The position numbers and the translations under genes were made by a program. A stretch of DNA of 64,000 nucleotides from assembly GCA_964603595.1 (NCBI GenBank), contig CAZRVN010000005.1, positions 1-64,000 of the forward strand. The letters run 5' to 3'. The notes beneath the pieces were generated by a model. That model saw nothing but the letters and a program-made list of their open reading frames with translations, did no database searches and had not been told where the DNA came from. The stretch is from JAQVEM01 sp964603595. GTDB lineage: Bacteria; Actinomycetota; Humimicrobiia; Humimicrobiales; Humimicrobiaceae. Positions 17,838 through 26,844 of this stretch are shown in pieces (within the stretch, counting starts at the first letter, position 1; every line of letters begins with the position of its first letter).

Positions 17838-18989
17838 CTACATGACTCCTCTTTTTATTATGTCCAGGGCAATTATGTTCCTCATAATCTGGTTGGTTCC
17901 TTCATAAATCTGGGTTATCTTTGCATCCCTCATCATCTTCTCCAGAGGATATTCCTTCATATATCCATAGCCACCCATTATTTGAAGCGCATCAACTGTA
18001 ACTTTCATCGCAACATCAGATGCAAAAAGTTTTGCCATTGAGGAAAGCCGGGTAATATTCTTCTCCCCGCTATCAATTACTTTTGCTGCATGATATACAA
18101 GTGCTCTGGCTGCCTCAATGCTGGTAGCCATATCAGCAAACATGTGTTGGATTGATTGGAATGAAGATATTGAAGAGCCAAACTGTTTTCTTACTTTAGA
18201 ATAATTCAATGATTCTTCCAGTGCTCCCTGGGCAACTCCTACGCCCTGAGCTCCTACCGGCGTTCTTGACTGGTCAAAAGTTCTCATTGCAATAATAAAG
18301 CCCATTCCTTCTCTGCCAAGCAAATTTCCTACCGGTACTTTACAATCTGTAAATATAAGTTCCCTTGTTGCCGAACTACGCATGCCAAGCTTATTCTCTT
18401 TCTTCCCGAATTCAAACCCCGGAGTTCCCTTTTCCACAACAATAGCACTTATCCCTCTTACTCCCTTAGCAGGAGTTGTTGCAGCAAATATAGTATAAAT
18501 GTCTGCTTCACCACCATTGGATATCCACTGCTTGGTGCCATTTAGAATATAATGGTCTCCTCTTTTTTCCGCAGTAGTTTTTATATTCCCAACATCACTA
18601 CCTGCTTCTGCCTCGGTTAATCCAAAAGCTGCAAGCTTGCTTCCGCTGGCGAATGGAGGAAGGAATTTCTTTTTTTGTTCTTCGCTCCCTGCTATAAGTA
18701 TCGGTATAATACCCAGCCCGGATGCTGCAAAAGTAGTTGCAATACCTAAATCCCCTCGACTAAGTTCCTCTGTAGCCAGGCAGACTTCAAAAATACCGGC
18801 TCCCATACCTTCATACTCTTCCGGAATAAATAACCTGAAAAGGTCACTCCTTCCGATTTCTTCTATTATATCTTTGGGAAACATCTCTTTTTCATCAAGC
18901 TCGGCCCTTACAGGAATAATCCTCTCATCTACTATCTGCTTGCAGATGTCTACAATCATCTTCTGTTCATCAGTTAAAAAATATTTCAT
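17838..18989 (-). CDS. Acyl-CoA dehydrogenase (short-chain/butyryl-CoA type)
   Basis: A 383-residue flavoprotein that interconverts acyl-CoA and enoyl-CoA, passing electrons to the Etf encoded downstream. Seen: FGLTEAEAGSD, WISNGGEAD, GGYGYMKEYPLEKMMRDAK and the catalytic Glu363 in IYEGTNQIMR. Glu in this position is characteristic of the short-chain group. GGAGG lies directly before the ATG. With a ferredoxin-linked Etf it could run in the reductive, electron-bifurcating direction, but acyl-chain specificity cannot be read here. Confidence 0.94.
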   Translation of the reverse strand: MKYFLTDEQKMIVDICKQIVDERIIPVRAELDEKEMFPKDIIEEIGRSDLFRLFIPEEYEGMGAGIFEVCLATEELSRGDLGIATTFAASGLGIIPILIAGSEEQKKKFLPPFASGSKLAAFGLTEAEAGSDVGNIKTTAEKRGDHYILNGTKQWISNGGEADIYTIFAATTPAKGVRGISAIVVEKGTPGFEFGKKENKLGMRSSATRELIFTDCKVPVGNLLGREGMGFIIAMRTFDQSRTPVGAQGVGVAQGALEESLNYSKVRKQFGSSISSFQSIQHMFADMATSIEAARALVYHAAKVIDSGEKNITRLSSMAKLFASDVAMKVTVDALQIMGGYGYMKEYPLEKMMRDAKITQIYEGTNQIMRNIIALDIIKRGVM

Positions 18990-19064
18990 AAATCCTCCGG
19001 TTATAAAATAATCCAGATGCTAAATCATTTAAAACTGTTTACAAAAAAGACGGGGGTAAAACCC

Positions 19065-19079
19065 AATAGTTTCACTATT
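19065..19079. promoter_or_regulatory. Palindromic operator candidate between acd and bioY
   Basis: AATAGT-TTC-ACTATT is a perfect 15-base palindrome in the 248-base divergent region, about 80 bases upstream of the acyl-CoA dehydrogenase start. Ten of its bases (ATAGTTTCAC) recur upstream of fabZ at 12733-12742. It could bind a shared lipid-metabolism regulator. Confidence 0.3.
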
Positions 19080-19237
19080 TGAAGTTAAAACACCCTGAAG
19101 CTAATTTATTGCACTGAAACTTTATGCATGTTGAAGCGTCTTAACAGAAGGCTTTACAGCTTTATTTAATATATATATTTTTTACACAAAATATTTTTTT
19201 TAGAATCTAAAAAATCTATTCTACCGGAGACCTGTTT

Positions 19238-19879
19238 ATGAACGGAAGAATTAATATTAATATTATAAAAACCAGGGAAGTCTATGTTTATTCCCGGATT
19301 AATTCTAATCTTGGCGTCAACCTGGCTTTTTCCTTTATCTTTGCTGTCATGATGGCAATCTCTGCAAACTCATTTATATACCTCCCCTTTACTCCGGTGC
19401 CCATAACTACACAGGTATTAACTGTTCTGCTCTCAGGACTCTTTCTGGGCAGCAGGTGGGCTTTTACAAGCCAGATTATTTATATACTTATGGGCTTTAT
19501 GGGGCTTCCGGTTTTTAGTGGGTTTAAAAATGGTATAGTTGCCCTGGCGGGACCTACAGGAGGATATATAATTGGTTTTATGGTGGCTGCATTCACAGTT
19601 GGATACCTTTATGAGAATTCAGAAAAATTTGGTAACAACCCCGCAGTTAATTTAATTGCCTGCATTATCTCCTGTATTACAGGTGTAATACTGATTCATC
19701 TTTTTGGATTTATCCACCTTGCGGGTTATTTTTTCAGCATGCCGGGCACTTATTCAATTTCTGATACATTAATCAAAACATGGAAACTGGGTACAAGGCC
19801 ATTTCTGGTAATAGATCTTTTTAAAATTGTCTTCGCTGTTATTATTATAAATTTGAAGGTAAAAAATGAAAAAAATTAA
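19238..19879 (+). CDS. bioY: BioY biotin transporter (ECF S component)
   Basis: A 213-residue integral membrane protein with six predicted helices, the substrate-binding subunit of a biotin ECF importer. Seen: the family segments FTPVPITTQVLTVLLSG, LGSRWAF, YILMGFMGLPVFSG and LAGPTGGYIIGF. An extra 25 hydrophilic residues precede the usual start. The EcfAAT energizing module is not in this window. Its end overlaps the carrier-fusion gene by 14 bases, tying biotin import to the biotin enzyme genes. Confidence 0.94.
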   Translation: MNGRININIIKTREVYVYSRINSNLGVNLAFSFIFAVMMAISANSFIYLPFTPVPITTQVLTVLLSGLFLGSRWAFTSQIIYILMGFMGLPVFSGFKNGIVALAGPTGGYIIGFMVAAFTVGYLYENSEKFGNNPAVNLIACIISCITGVILIHLFGFIHLAGYFFSMPGTYSISDTLIKTWKLGTRPFLVIDLFKIVFAVIIINLKVKNEKN

Positions 19880-21713
19880 AATAAATGATATTACCTTAAG
19901 AGAAATATTTCAAAATACAGATCTGAGGTATCTTGATATAGACACATTTGATATGATTTTAAGTCATATAAACGACCTGGATTACAGCAGTCTTGAAATT
20001 ATGGGAGCTTCAAGTTTTGAAAGAATTCTGGAAAGCAACTTTAACCTTACACCCCTGGGACTTATATCCTATATTAGAAAGAAAGTCCCCTCTATTCCGT
20101 TTAAGATACTTGTTGGAGCAAGAAATATGTTCGGGCTTGAGGTTTACTCAGATGATATTATCAAAAGGTCCATACAGCAGTGTGTAAGAAATGGTATAGG
20201 CGTTTTTAAAGTATATGACTCACTAAACAATATTGAAAATCTCAAATATACCGCGTCATTAGTTAGAGAAAGCGGATCATCCTGCCAGGGAACAATCATA
20301 TATGATAACTACAAGGACATGGACTTTTATGTAAAAACCGCAAAAGAACTGGAAAAGAACGGCTGTAACAGTGTATGCATAAAAGATGTGGAATCAACAA
20401 TTGTTCCTAAAAAAGCAGAGGAACTTTTTAAAGCTCTGCGTGAGACGGTCAGTATCCCCAAATTCTTCAGTGCATCAAATTTAAGGGGACTTCAAATAGT
20501 AAATTATTTCAAGGCCTGTCAGGGCGGATGTGACGGAGTAGACCTTAGCTTCCTTCCTTCATCCTATAGCGACAGCAGTCATACTGTATTCTTATTCTTA
20601 TTAAGTCTAAAGGATACAGATATTTCCCATAACCTTGAAAATTCAAAATTAGACCAGCTTAATGACATTATCAAGATGCATGTTTACCCATTTATAAAGC
20701 AGGATTTATTTTCAACAAATTTTATCCATAGCAGTGTAAATAAAAACCTTCTTCCCAGGTGGCTTATTTCAAGTATCAATCATCAGCTTGCCGAAATCGG
20801 CGAAACCGAGTCCATAGATTCTGTACTCGAAGAAGTCTTTAAAATAAAAAATGAAATAGGAAACCCTACACTCGCAACTCCCATAGGCCAGATTATAGGG
20901 AGCCAGGCTATACTTAATAGTGTAATCTCTGACTCCAGATGGGAGATATTATGCGATGAAATAAAAAAACTTATCTGGGGATACTATGGGAAACTTCCCG
21001 GTAAAATAGATAAAAAAATCCTTGATAAATTAGAAAGTTCCCCGGACAGCAGTAATCTAAAAGATAACTTAAAAGTTGGAGATATTTATGAGCAGTATAA
21101 AAATGAGCTTTTAACCCTTTCAGATAAGGAAGAAGATATATTAAGCTATTGCTTTTATCCGGAAAAAACCAGAAAATTTCTTGAGAAAAAAAAGGTCAGC
21201 CAGAAAAAAACACGGTCAATAAAAGACTCCGAACCGATTACAGGAAACATTAATTTTAAAGGTAAAAAGTCCGGTCAACTGGCAAAACTGAATAATATTG
21301 ATATTAAAAAAATTAGAGAAATAGCTAACCTTGTTGAAACCAGCAATATTGAAGAAATCAAGCTGGAAGTTGAAGGAGTCAAAATTTCCATAAATAATCC
21401 CAGGCATAAATTTACGGAACAGCCAGCATCAAAAGAAAAGGCATCTGAGACTAAAGAAAAAAAATCCAGTGAATTGATTGAAATAAAATCCCCTATTGTT
21501 GGTATATTCTACTCCTCCCCTGCTCATGACAGCCCTCCATTTGTAAATATAGGTGATAGGGTTAAAAAGGGCGATACGCTTTGTGTAATCGAAGCCATGA
21601 AGCTTATGAATAAAATTAATTCAGAATATGATTGTAAAATAACAGATATATTAGTCTCTAACGAGGAGGCAGTAGAATTTGACCAGACATTAATGATTTT
21701 AAGAAAAGATTGA
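19866..21713 (+). CDS. Degenerate OadA/PycB-like carboxyltransferase domain fused to an AccB-type biotin carrier
   Basis: A 615-residue fusion. Residues 1-440 follow the fold of oxaloacetate decarboxylase alpha/pyruvate carboxylase B: DITLREIFQ at the start (Asp8, Gln16), the carboxylated-lysine motif as IKDV (Lys173), and a C-terminal part with TPIGQIIGSQAILN. The metal-binding HxH expected in HLHTHxTSG is Ser202-Ala-Ser204, and the biotin-binding SGGTSQP loop is unrecognisable. Residues 478-615 look like AccB: the helical N-segment DIKKIREIANLVE, a flexible linker and a biotinyl domain with EAMKLMN (Lys579). I infer a catalytically dead carboxyltransferase domain carrying the BCCP of acetyl-CoA carboxylase. 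accC follows after ten bases. Confidence 0.88.
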   Translation: MKKIKINDITLREIFQNTDLRYLDIDTFDMILSHINDLDYSSLEIMGASSFERILESNFNLTPLGLISYIRKKVPSIPFKILVGARNMFGLEVYSDDIIKRSIQQCVRNGIGVFKVYDSLNNIENLKYTASLVRESGSSCQGTIIYDNYKDMDFYVKTAKELEKNGCNSVCIKDVESTIVPKKAEELFKALRETVSIPKFFSASNLRGLQIVNYFKACQGGCDGVDLSFLPSSYSDSSHTVFLFLLSLKDTDISHNLENSKLDQLNDIIKMHVYPFIKQDLFSTNFIHSSVNKNLLPRWLISSINHQLAEIGETESIDSVLEEVFKIKNEIGNPTLATPIGQIIGSQAILNSVISDSRWEILCDEIKKLIWGYYGKLPGKIDKKILDKLESSPDSSNLKDNLKVGDIYEQYKNELLTLSDKEEDILSYCFYPEKTRKFLEKKKVSQKKTRSIKDSEPITGNINFKGKKSGQLAKLNNIDIKKIREIANLVETSNIEEIKLEVEGVKISINNPRHKFTEQPASKEKASETKEKKSSELIEIKSPIVGIFYSSPAHDSPPFVNIGDRVKKGDTLCVIEAMKLMNKINSEYDCKITDILVSNEEAVEFDQTLMILRKD

Positions 21714-21723
21714 GAATAATTTT

Positions 21724-23070
21724 ATGTTTAGAAGAATACTTATTGCAAATAGAGGCGAAATAGCTGTAAGAATAATCAGGGCCTGCAGGGAACTTGGTAT
21801 TGAAAGTGTTTCAGTATATTCAACTACTGATAAAAATTCTATCCATACAAAACTTTCAGATAAGAGCATATGTATCGGGTCCCCTCCACCATCAAAAAGT
21901 TATCTTAATATAGAAAATATAATTTCCGCCGCGCAAATAACCGGATGCGATGCTATACATCCAGGCTATGGATTCCTTGCAGAAAATCCAACATTCGTAA
22001 ATGCCTGCCAGCAAAATAATATCGTTTTTATAGGTCCGCCTGCCGAAACAATCTCCCTGGCAGGAAACAAATCAAAAGCCATAGAGATAATGCAGCGTAA
22101 TAAAATACCGGTTATCCCGGGTTCATCTGGCAATGTAGGAAATATAAAAAAAGCATTAAAATTAGTTAAACGGCTGGGTTTTCCAGTAATTATAAAAGCA
22201 TCCTTTGGCGGCGGCGGTAAAGGAATGAGAATCTGTAATGATAAAAAAGACCTTGTAACCCATTTTCCCCTGGCAAAATCAGAGTCTGAATCTTCTTTTG
22301 GCAATGGTGAAGTTTATATAGAAAAATATATCCCGAAACCGAGACACATCGAATTCCAGATTATTGCAGACAATTATGGAAATACCATATGTGTTGGAGA
22401 TAGGGAATGCTCTATCCAGAGAAGACACCAGAAGCTTATCGAGGAAGCTCCTGCAGTTAATCTATCATCAAAAACCAGTAGAATGATGCGTGAATTTGCA
22501 CTAAGAGCAGCAAAGGCAATAAATTATAAAAATATAGGCACTATAGAATTCCTGCTGGACAGCCAGGAAAATTTTTATTTTATTGAAATCAATACAAGGA
22601 TCCAGGTAGAACATCCTGTAACAGAAATGGTCACCGGAATTGACCTGGTAAGAGAACAGATAAAGCTTGCCTCCGGACAAAAAATTAATAACTCAAACGA
22701 AAACTTTAAGCCGCGTGGTCATTCCATAGAGTTCAGGATTAATGCCGAAGACACCGATAATAATTTTAAGCCCTGTCCGGGTAAAATAACAGATATCTTC
22801 CTCCCCGGGGGGCCTGGAATAAGAGTTGACACTTTCATTCATCCCAACTGTGAAATCTCCCCCTTTTACGATTCCCTTATAGCTAAACTTATAGCATGGG
22901 ACAGCACCAGAGAAGAAGCAATCTTAAAATCACAGAGAGCACTTGACGAGTTTAAAGTAGAAGGAATTAAAACCACTATACCTTTCTACAAGAAGATTGC
23001 ACAGAGCAAGAATTTCCTGGAAGGAAATATCCACACCCACTTTATTGAAGAAGAAATTATTGGTCAATAA
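21724..23070 (+). CDS. accC: Biotin carboxylase
   Basis: A 448-residue ATP-grasp enzyme that carboxylates the carrier-bound biotin using bicarbonate and ATP. Seen: MFRRILIANRGEIAVRI, HPGYGFLAEN, the glycine-rich lid KASFGGGGKGMR, ECSIQRRHQK, EINTRIQVEHPVTE and the C-terminal RIDTF-like segment. It is full length for AccC with no carrier domain of its own, so it depends on the fused carrier encoded just upstream. Its last seven bases overlap the convergent nuclease gene. Confidence 0.96.
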   Translation: MFRRILIANRGEIAVRIIRACRELGIESVSVYSTTDKNSIHTKLSDKSICIGSPPPSKSYLNIENIISAAQITGCDAIHPGYGFLAENPTFVNACQQNNIVFIGPPAETISLAGNKSKAIEIMQRNKIPVIPGSSGNVGNIKKALKLVKRLGFPVIIKASFGGGGKGMRICNDKKDLVTHFPLAKSESESSFGNGEVYIEKYIPKPRHIEFQIIADNYGNTICVGDRECSIQRRHQKLIEEAPAVNLSSKTSRMMREFALRAAKAINYKNIGTIEFLLDSQENFYFIEINTRIQVEHPVTEMVTGIDLVREQIKLASGQKINNSNENFKPRGHSIEFRINAEDTDNNFKPCPGKITDIFLPGGPGIRVDTFIHPNCEISPFYDSLIAKLIAWDSTREEAILKSQRALDEFKVEGIKTTIPFYKKIAQSKNFLEGNIHTHFIEEEIIGQ

Positions 23071-23888
23071 TTATAAATTTCTACAAGCTTGCCGGCTCTA
23101 TCTCTCAGGTAAAGAGTGTCATGGTTATTATTCCACACCGGTCCAGTTCTACCCCAATAAGAGACACCTTCCGCATCTTCCCCGCTTCCGGTAAAAAGAT
23201 ATATTGAAGTATCCGATTCTAAATAGTATCTGCCAAATTTATAGATAGCTGTGCCGCTATCCTTAACCGTCCACCCATAAATATTAATAGATTCATCTCC
23301 CGTGTTTTTTATTACCACGTATTCATCATTTAAGTTGTTACCATCATCTCCCCTTGCATCGTAATGTATTGTTACCATTACATTACCTACCTCCGAGCTT
23401 TCCCATAAGCCCTTATCATTCTCTCTTGCATAGCGCTCAGCCTCAACAAATTTTTCAGAATATTTTACGTCAGGAGGATATGTATAACAGTTGGCAAACC
23501 CTCTTTTTACCATCTCCAGATTAACAAACAGCCCACCTGTATACACATACCTTAATAACCTACCATATTTATCTATTTCTGATATATCTTTTTCCAGGAT
23601 TACTTCCCTGCCCAAAACCATTATTTCTAAAGCATCCCTTGCTTCTTCAAAAAAATACATACCATGCTCCGGCGTATTAATCCCGATCAGTCTTACCCTG
23701 CTGTTATCTGAAAGTACTATTGTATCCCCGTCTATTATCTCCTTTACCATGCAAGAATCACCGTTACACTTTATTTCGTCTCCATCTGATGTATTATCAT
23801 AATCATAGAAAAGACCACAGCCATTAATAGTAACTGCTAGAATTATTATGGTTATAAAAAATGAAAATGGTTTTATCCGGATAGTCAT
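23064..23888 (-). CDS. Thermonuclease-like lipoprotein with lamin-tail domain
   Basis: A 274-residue exported nuclease. A signal peptide ends in the lipobox TINGC (Cys24). Residues 45-165 form a staphylococcal nuclease (SNase-like) domain with the catalytic set Asp55, Arg66, Glu74 and Arg110 (IIDGDTI, VRLIGINTPE, DKYGR). Residues 170-274 match a lamin-tail domain (YVVIKNTGDESINIYGWTVKD, ending in DTLYLRDRAGKLV). The pairing is common in secreted bacterial nucleases and suggests nucleic-acid scavenging at the surface. It follows yacP by six bases. Confidence 0.9.
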   Translation of the reverse strand: MTIRIKPFSFFITIIILAVTINGCGLFYDYDNTSDGDEIKCNGDSCMVKEIIDGDTIVLSDNSRVRLIGINTPEHGMYFFEEARDALEIMVLGREVILEKDISEIDKYGRLLRYVYTGGLFVNLEMVKRGFANCYTYPPDVKYSEKFVEAERYARENDKGLWESSEVGNVMVTIHYDARGDDGNNLNDEYVVIKNTGDESINIYGWTVKDSGTAIYKFGRYYLESDTSIYLFTGSGEDAEGVSYWGRTGPVWNNNHDTLYLRDRAGKLVEIYNY

Positions 23889-23894
23889 TTGATA

Positions 23895-24431
23895 TTATTT
23901 CTTGTATATATCTGGATTTTTTGTTTCTATATCTACATTCAGCTTATTTTTTAGAGGGAAAAACTTTCCGCTAAGACCCTTCCCCTGATTAATTACAGTT
24001 TCTCTTATTCTTCTTTTAAAATCCCTTAGCTCTATATTAAATTCCCGAACGGACTTCCGGTAAACATTTTTTTTAAAAACTACCTTTTGCTGGAGGTAAT
24101 CAGATGTAACAACAAAAATCTTCTTGTATCCTTTTCTGGCAACAGCCATTCCTTCAATAACATCATCAGCAGTTTCATTCTTCCTTGAATGAATAACTTC
24201 TACTCCATCTACTATACGCCTGCTCCTCCGCAGGTTAACGCTTTTCCTGGCATCAAAAACAACTACTACATCACAACTTTTTAAACTTTTATACCAGCCA
24301 AGATCATATATTAATTTTTCCTTTAAATATTCTATTTTCTCCCTGCCCAATTTCCCGCTCTTGTAAAAATTGAATATGAAATTATGGCCGTCTACTATTA
24401 TTAAACTTTTATTATCAAATTCTTCTTTCAA
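23895..24431 (-). CDS. yacP: NYN-domain ribonuclease, YacP/Rae1 family
   Basis: A PIN-like NYN domain protein, in Bacillus a ribosome-associated endonuclease. Seen: LIIVDGHNFIFNF, VVVFDARKS, SRKNETADDVIEG and FVVTSDYLQQKV with the acidic catalytic residues. I place the start at TTG 24431, because GGAGCAAA lies directly upstream and the family normally begins a few residues before the IIVDGHN strand; this gives 178 residues and a 17-base overlap with rlmB. An ATG at 24479 would add 16 atypical residues. The position after rlmB is conserved in Gram-positive bacteria. Confidence 0.87.
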   Translation of the reverse strand: MKEEFDNKSLIIVDGHNFIFNFYKSGKLGREKIEYLKEKLIYDLGWYKSLKSCDVVVVFDARKSVNLRRSRRIVDGVEVIHSRKNETADDVIEGMAVARKGYKKIFVVTSDYLQQKVVFKKNVYRKSVREFNIELRDFKRRIRETVINQGKGLSGKFFPLKNKLNVDIETKNPDIYKK

Positions 24432-25206
24432 TTTGCTCCTGTACCTTGTATAAAATAATCCCGCTGGCAACCGATACATTCAAAGACTGCATTCTGCCAC
24501 TCAGCTTTATAGAAATCATAATATCACAATTACTGCTTACCAATCTACTTATCCCCTTATCTTCACTTCCCAGAATAAGTGCCATGGGAAAAGAAAAATT
24601 AATTTCATCCAAATTTTTGACCTGCGGGTTTATATCAAGAGTAGTCCCATAAATCCAGAACCCTCTTCTCTTTAGTGCTTTTATAGTTATTGTAATATTC
24701 ACTTCCCTGAAAATTTTTACTTCTTCAAGCGCTCCGGCAGAAATATTACTGACCCTTTTATTTACGGCTGCACTTCTCCTCTTTGGTATTATAATCCCCT
24801 CAAAACCAAAAGCATGGCAGTTTCTTATTATTGAGCCAAAATTACCCACATCTGTTACACCATCAAGAATTATTAACCGTAACTTGCTGCCGCTTTTCTT
24901 ACCGACTTTTTTATCTAAAAAATCATTAAGATCTGAATAATTATAAGGGGATACCATAGCATATATACCCTGGGAACTGGTACCGTTATGGAAAGTATTA
25001 TCAAACCTTGTTGGTTCAGACTCTTCTATATCAATATTTTGCTTTACTGCTTCTGCTATTATTCTTTGTACTTTTAAATCTTTCTTTCTTCGCCTGCTAA
25101 GAAAAATTTTATATATTTTTCTTCTACCCGCATTAATTGTAACAAGAGAATGTACCGGATTAACTCCGGATACGTACTCGTAATTTTTGTCCTTGCTTTC
25201 AGCCAT
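24415..25206 (-). CDS. rlmB: 23S rRNA 2'-O-methyltransferase, TrmH/SpoU family
   Basis: A 263-residue SPOUT methyltransferase. The N-terminal substrate-binding domain starts at GVNPVHSLV, and the knotted catalytic domain carries the three SpoU motifs: ILDGVTDVGNFGSIIRN, LILGSEDKGIS and LNVSVASGIILY. It lies between cysS and yacP as in many Firmicutes; the mini-RNase III gene mrnC that often separates cysS and rlmB is absent. Target nucleotide (G2251 in E. coli) is by family only. Confidence 0.93.
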   Translation of the reverse strand: MAESKDKNYEYVSGVNPVHSLVTINAGRRKIYKIFLSRRRKKDLKVQRIIAEAVKQNIDIEESEPTRFDNTFHNGTSSQGIYAMVSPYNYSDLNDFLDKKVGKKSGSKLRLIILDGVTDVGNFGSIIRNCHAFGFEGIIIPKRRSAAVNKRVSNISAGALEEVKIFREVNITITIKALKRRGFWIYGTTLDINPQVKNLDEINFSFPMALILGSEDKGISRLVSSNCDIMISIKLSGRMQSLNVSVASGIILYKVQEQIERRI

Positions 25207-25264
25207 TGCCTATATTTTTTTATAAACTCCACTAAAGTCTTATATAAAAAGAACAGGATAAAAG

Positions 25265-26770
25265 TTACCTGGAATCTTTTTTACTTACCGTCTCCCATAT
25301 AGTGCCTTCTTTTCTGTCTTCCAGCACTATGCCCTTACCTTTTAAATAAGACCTTATTTCATCAGCTTTTTTATAATCGCCAGCTTTTCTGGCAGACTCC
25401 CTTTCTTTTATTTTTTCTTCTATCTCGTTCCTCGTTATTTCTGTCCCTATTTCTTCGTGTCTCTTTTTCTCTGCAATCCCTCTTGCAAAATTAAACCCGA
25501 AAACTGCTCCAAGCTCCTTTATTTTGCTGTAAGCACCGTCAAGACTTTTTTTAATAGATGCACTAATTTCAAACTCAGGTTTCTGTATCACATTATTTAT
25601 ATTTTTCACAAATTCAAAAACATCCCCTATAGCTTTGGCAGAATTAAAATCATCATTCATGGAATTTTTAAAATCACTTCCAAATTTTTCTGTAAGAGAC
25701 TCGAATTTTGACGCTATCCCATCCACGGGATCTTCTTCTTTTTTTGCTGCTTCTGCAGGATAACCGGCTTTCTCTACCAGAAACTCAATATTTTTTAAAG
25801 TATTTGTAATTCTTTCAAAAGCCTTTTCTGCCTCATCCAGCTTTTCCATACTAAACTCCAGCGGACTTCTATAATGCGTAGAAAGTACATACAATTTTAT
25901 TACATTAGCAGAATAAATCTTAAGCAGGTTTCTCAATATCCAGTTCTTCTTGAGACCCAGTGATTTTGACATCTTCCCCTCTTTTACCTCAATCATCCCG
26001 TTATGCATCCAGTATTTAACAAAATCACCTTTATCCGGAAAAGCCGCCTCTGACTGGGCAATTTCATTCTCATGGTGAGGAAACACCAGATCTATGCCGC
26101 CTCCATGTATATCAATATTCGTGTCAAGTAATGTAGTCGCCATTGCAGAGCATTCAATATGCCAGCCCGGTCTGCCCTTTCCCCAGGGGCTTTCCCAGTA
26201 TGGCTCCCCTTCCTTTGCCCTTTTCCACAGAGCAAAATCGATTCTTTTTCTCTTTATAAAACTTTCTTCTTCGCTGCCTCTCATTTCATTTATATTCTGA
26301 CCTGATAGTTTGCCATAATCAGGAAATTTACCTACTTCAAAATAAACATTACCATCTACTACATATCCATAGCCGTTTTCAATAATTTTTTCTATAATAT
26401 CAATTATTTCAGTTATCATCTCCGTAGCCAGGGGCATCTTGCTGAATCCACCTATCTCCAGATTTTTTAATTCCTCCATAAAAGCATTTATATACCTTGA
26501 AGTTATTATTCTGTAGTCAACTTTTTCTTCCTGCGCCTTTTTTATTATCTTATCTTCAATATCTGTAATATTCTGGATATACTCCACATTATACCCAAGA
26601 TACCGGAGATAATTCTTTACCATATTAAAAACTATAACCGGTCTTGCGTTTCCTATGGATATATAGTTATAAACAGTAGGCCCGCATACATACATCTTAA
26701 CCCTGCCTTCATTAATTGGTTCAAATAATTGCTTCTTCTTCTTCAGGGTATTATATACTTTTAAACTCAA
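25265..26770 (-). CDS. cysS: Cysteinyl-tRNA synthetase
   Basis: A 501-residue class I synthetase. Seen: MYVCGPTVYNY at the zinc and active-site start, WHIECSAMA, FPHHENEIAQSEA with further zinc ligands, and KMSKSLG. The HIGH-like motif reads SIGN (Ser38-Asn41) where relatives have HIGN; the codon is clearly TCC. The anticodon-binding helical region and a C-terminal arm (KADEIRSYLKGKGIVLED) are complete, so the gene looks functional apart from that substitution. It follows cysE after 74 bases, linking cysteine synthesis and charging. Confidence 0.95.
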   Translation of the reverse strand: MSLKVYNTLKKKKQLFEPINEGRVKMYVCGPTVYNYISIGNARPVIVFNMVKNYLRYLGYNVEYIQNITDIEDKIIKKAQEEKVDYRIITSRYINAFMEELKNLEIGGFSKMPLATEMITEIIDIIEKIIENGYGYVVDGNVYFEVGKFPDYGKLSGQNINEMRGSEEESFIKRKRIDFALWKRAKEGEPYWESPWGKGRPGWHIECSAMATTLLDTNIDIHGGGIDLVFPHHENEIAQSEAAFPDKGDFVKYWMHNGMIEVKEGKMSKSLGLKKNWILRNLLKIYSANVIKLYVLSTHYRSPLEFSMEKLDEAEKAFERITNTLKNIEFLVEKAGYPAEAAKKEEDPVDGIASKFESLTEKFGSDFKNSMNDDFNSAKAIGDVFEFVKNINNVIQKPEFEISASIKKSLDGAYSKIKELGAVFGFNFARGIAEKKRHEEIGTEITRNEIEEKIKERESARKAGDYKKADEIRSYLKGKGIVLEDRKEGTIWETVSKKDSR

Positions 26771-26844
26771 CAGTATCCTCCTGACTGTGTTATTTTTTTG
26801 ACTTTACTAACTCAGCAGCTATTCACTTCTCGCCTACCGGTTTT

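Noticed and set aside
19021..19100. GGGT-TTT-ACCC followed by T-run in the acd leader as a transcription attenuator
   Set aside because: The stem is only four pairs and interrupted before the T-run. The palindrome next to it is a better candidate feature.
19866..21713. Annotation as active pyruvate carboxylase subunit B or oxaloacetate decarboxylase
   Set aside because: The HxH metal ligands and the biotin-binding loop are missing, and the carrier part resembles AccB, so a catalytic name would mislead.
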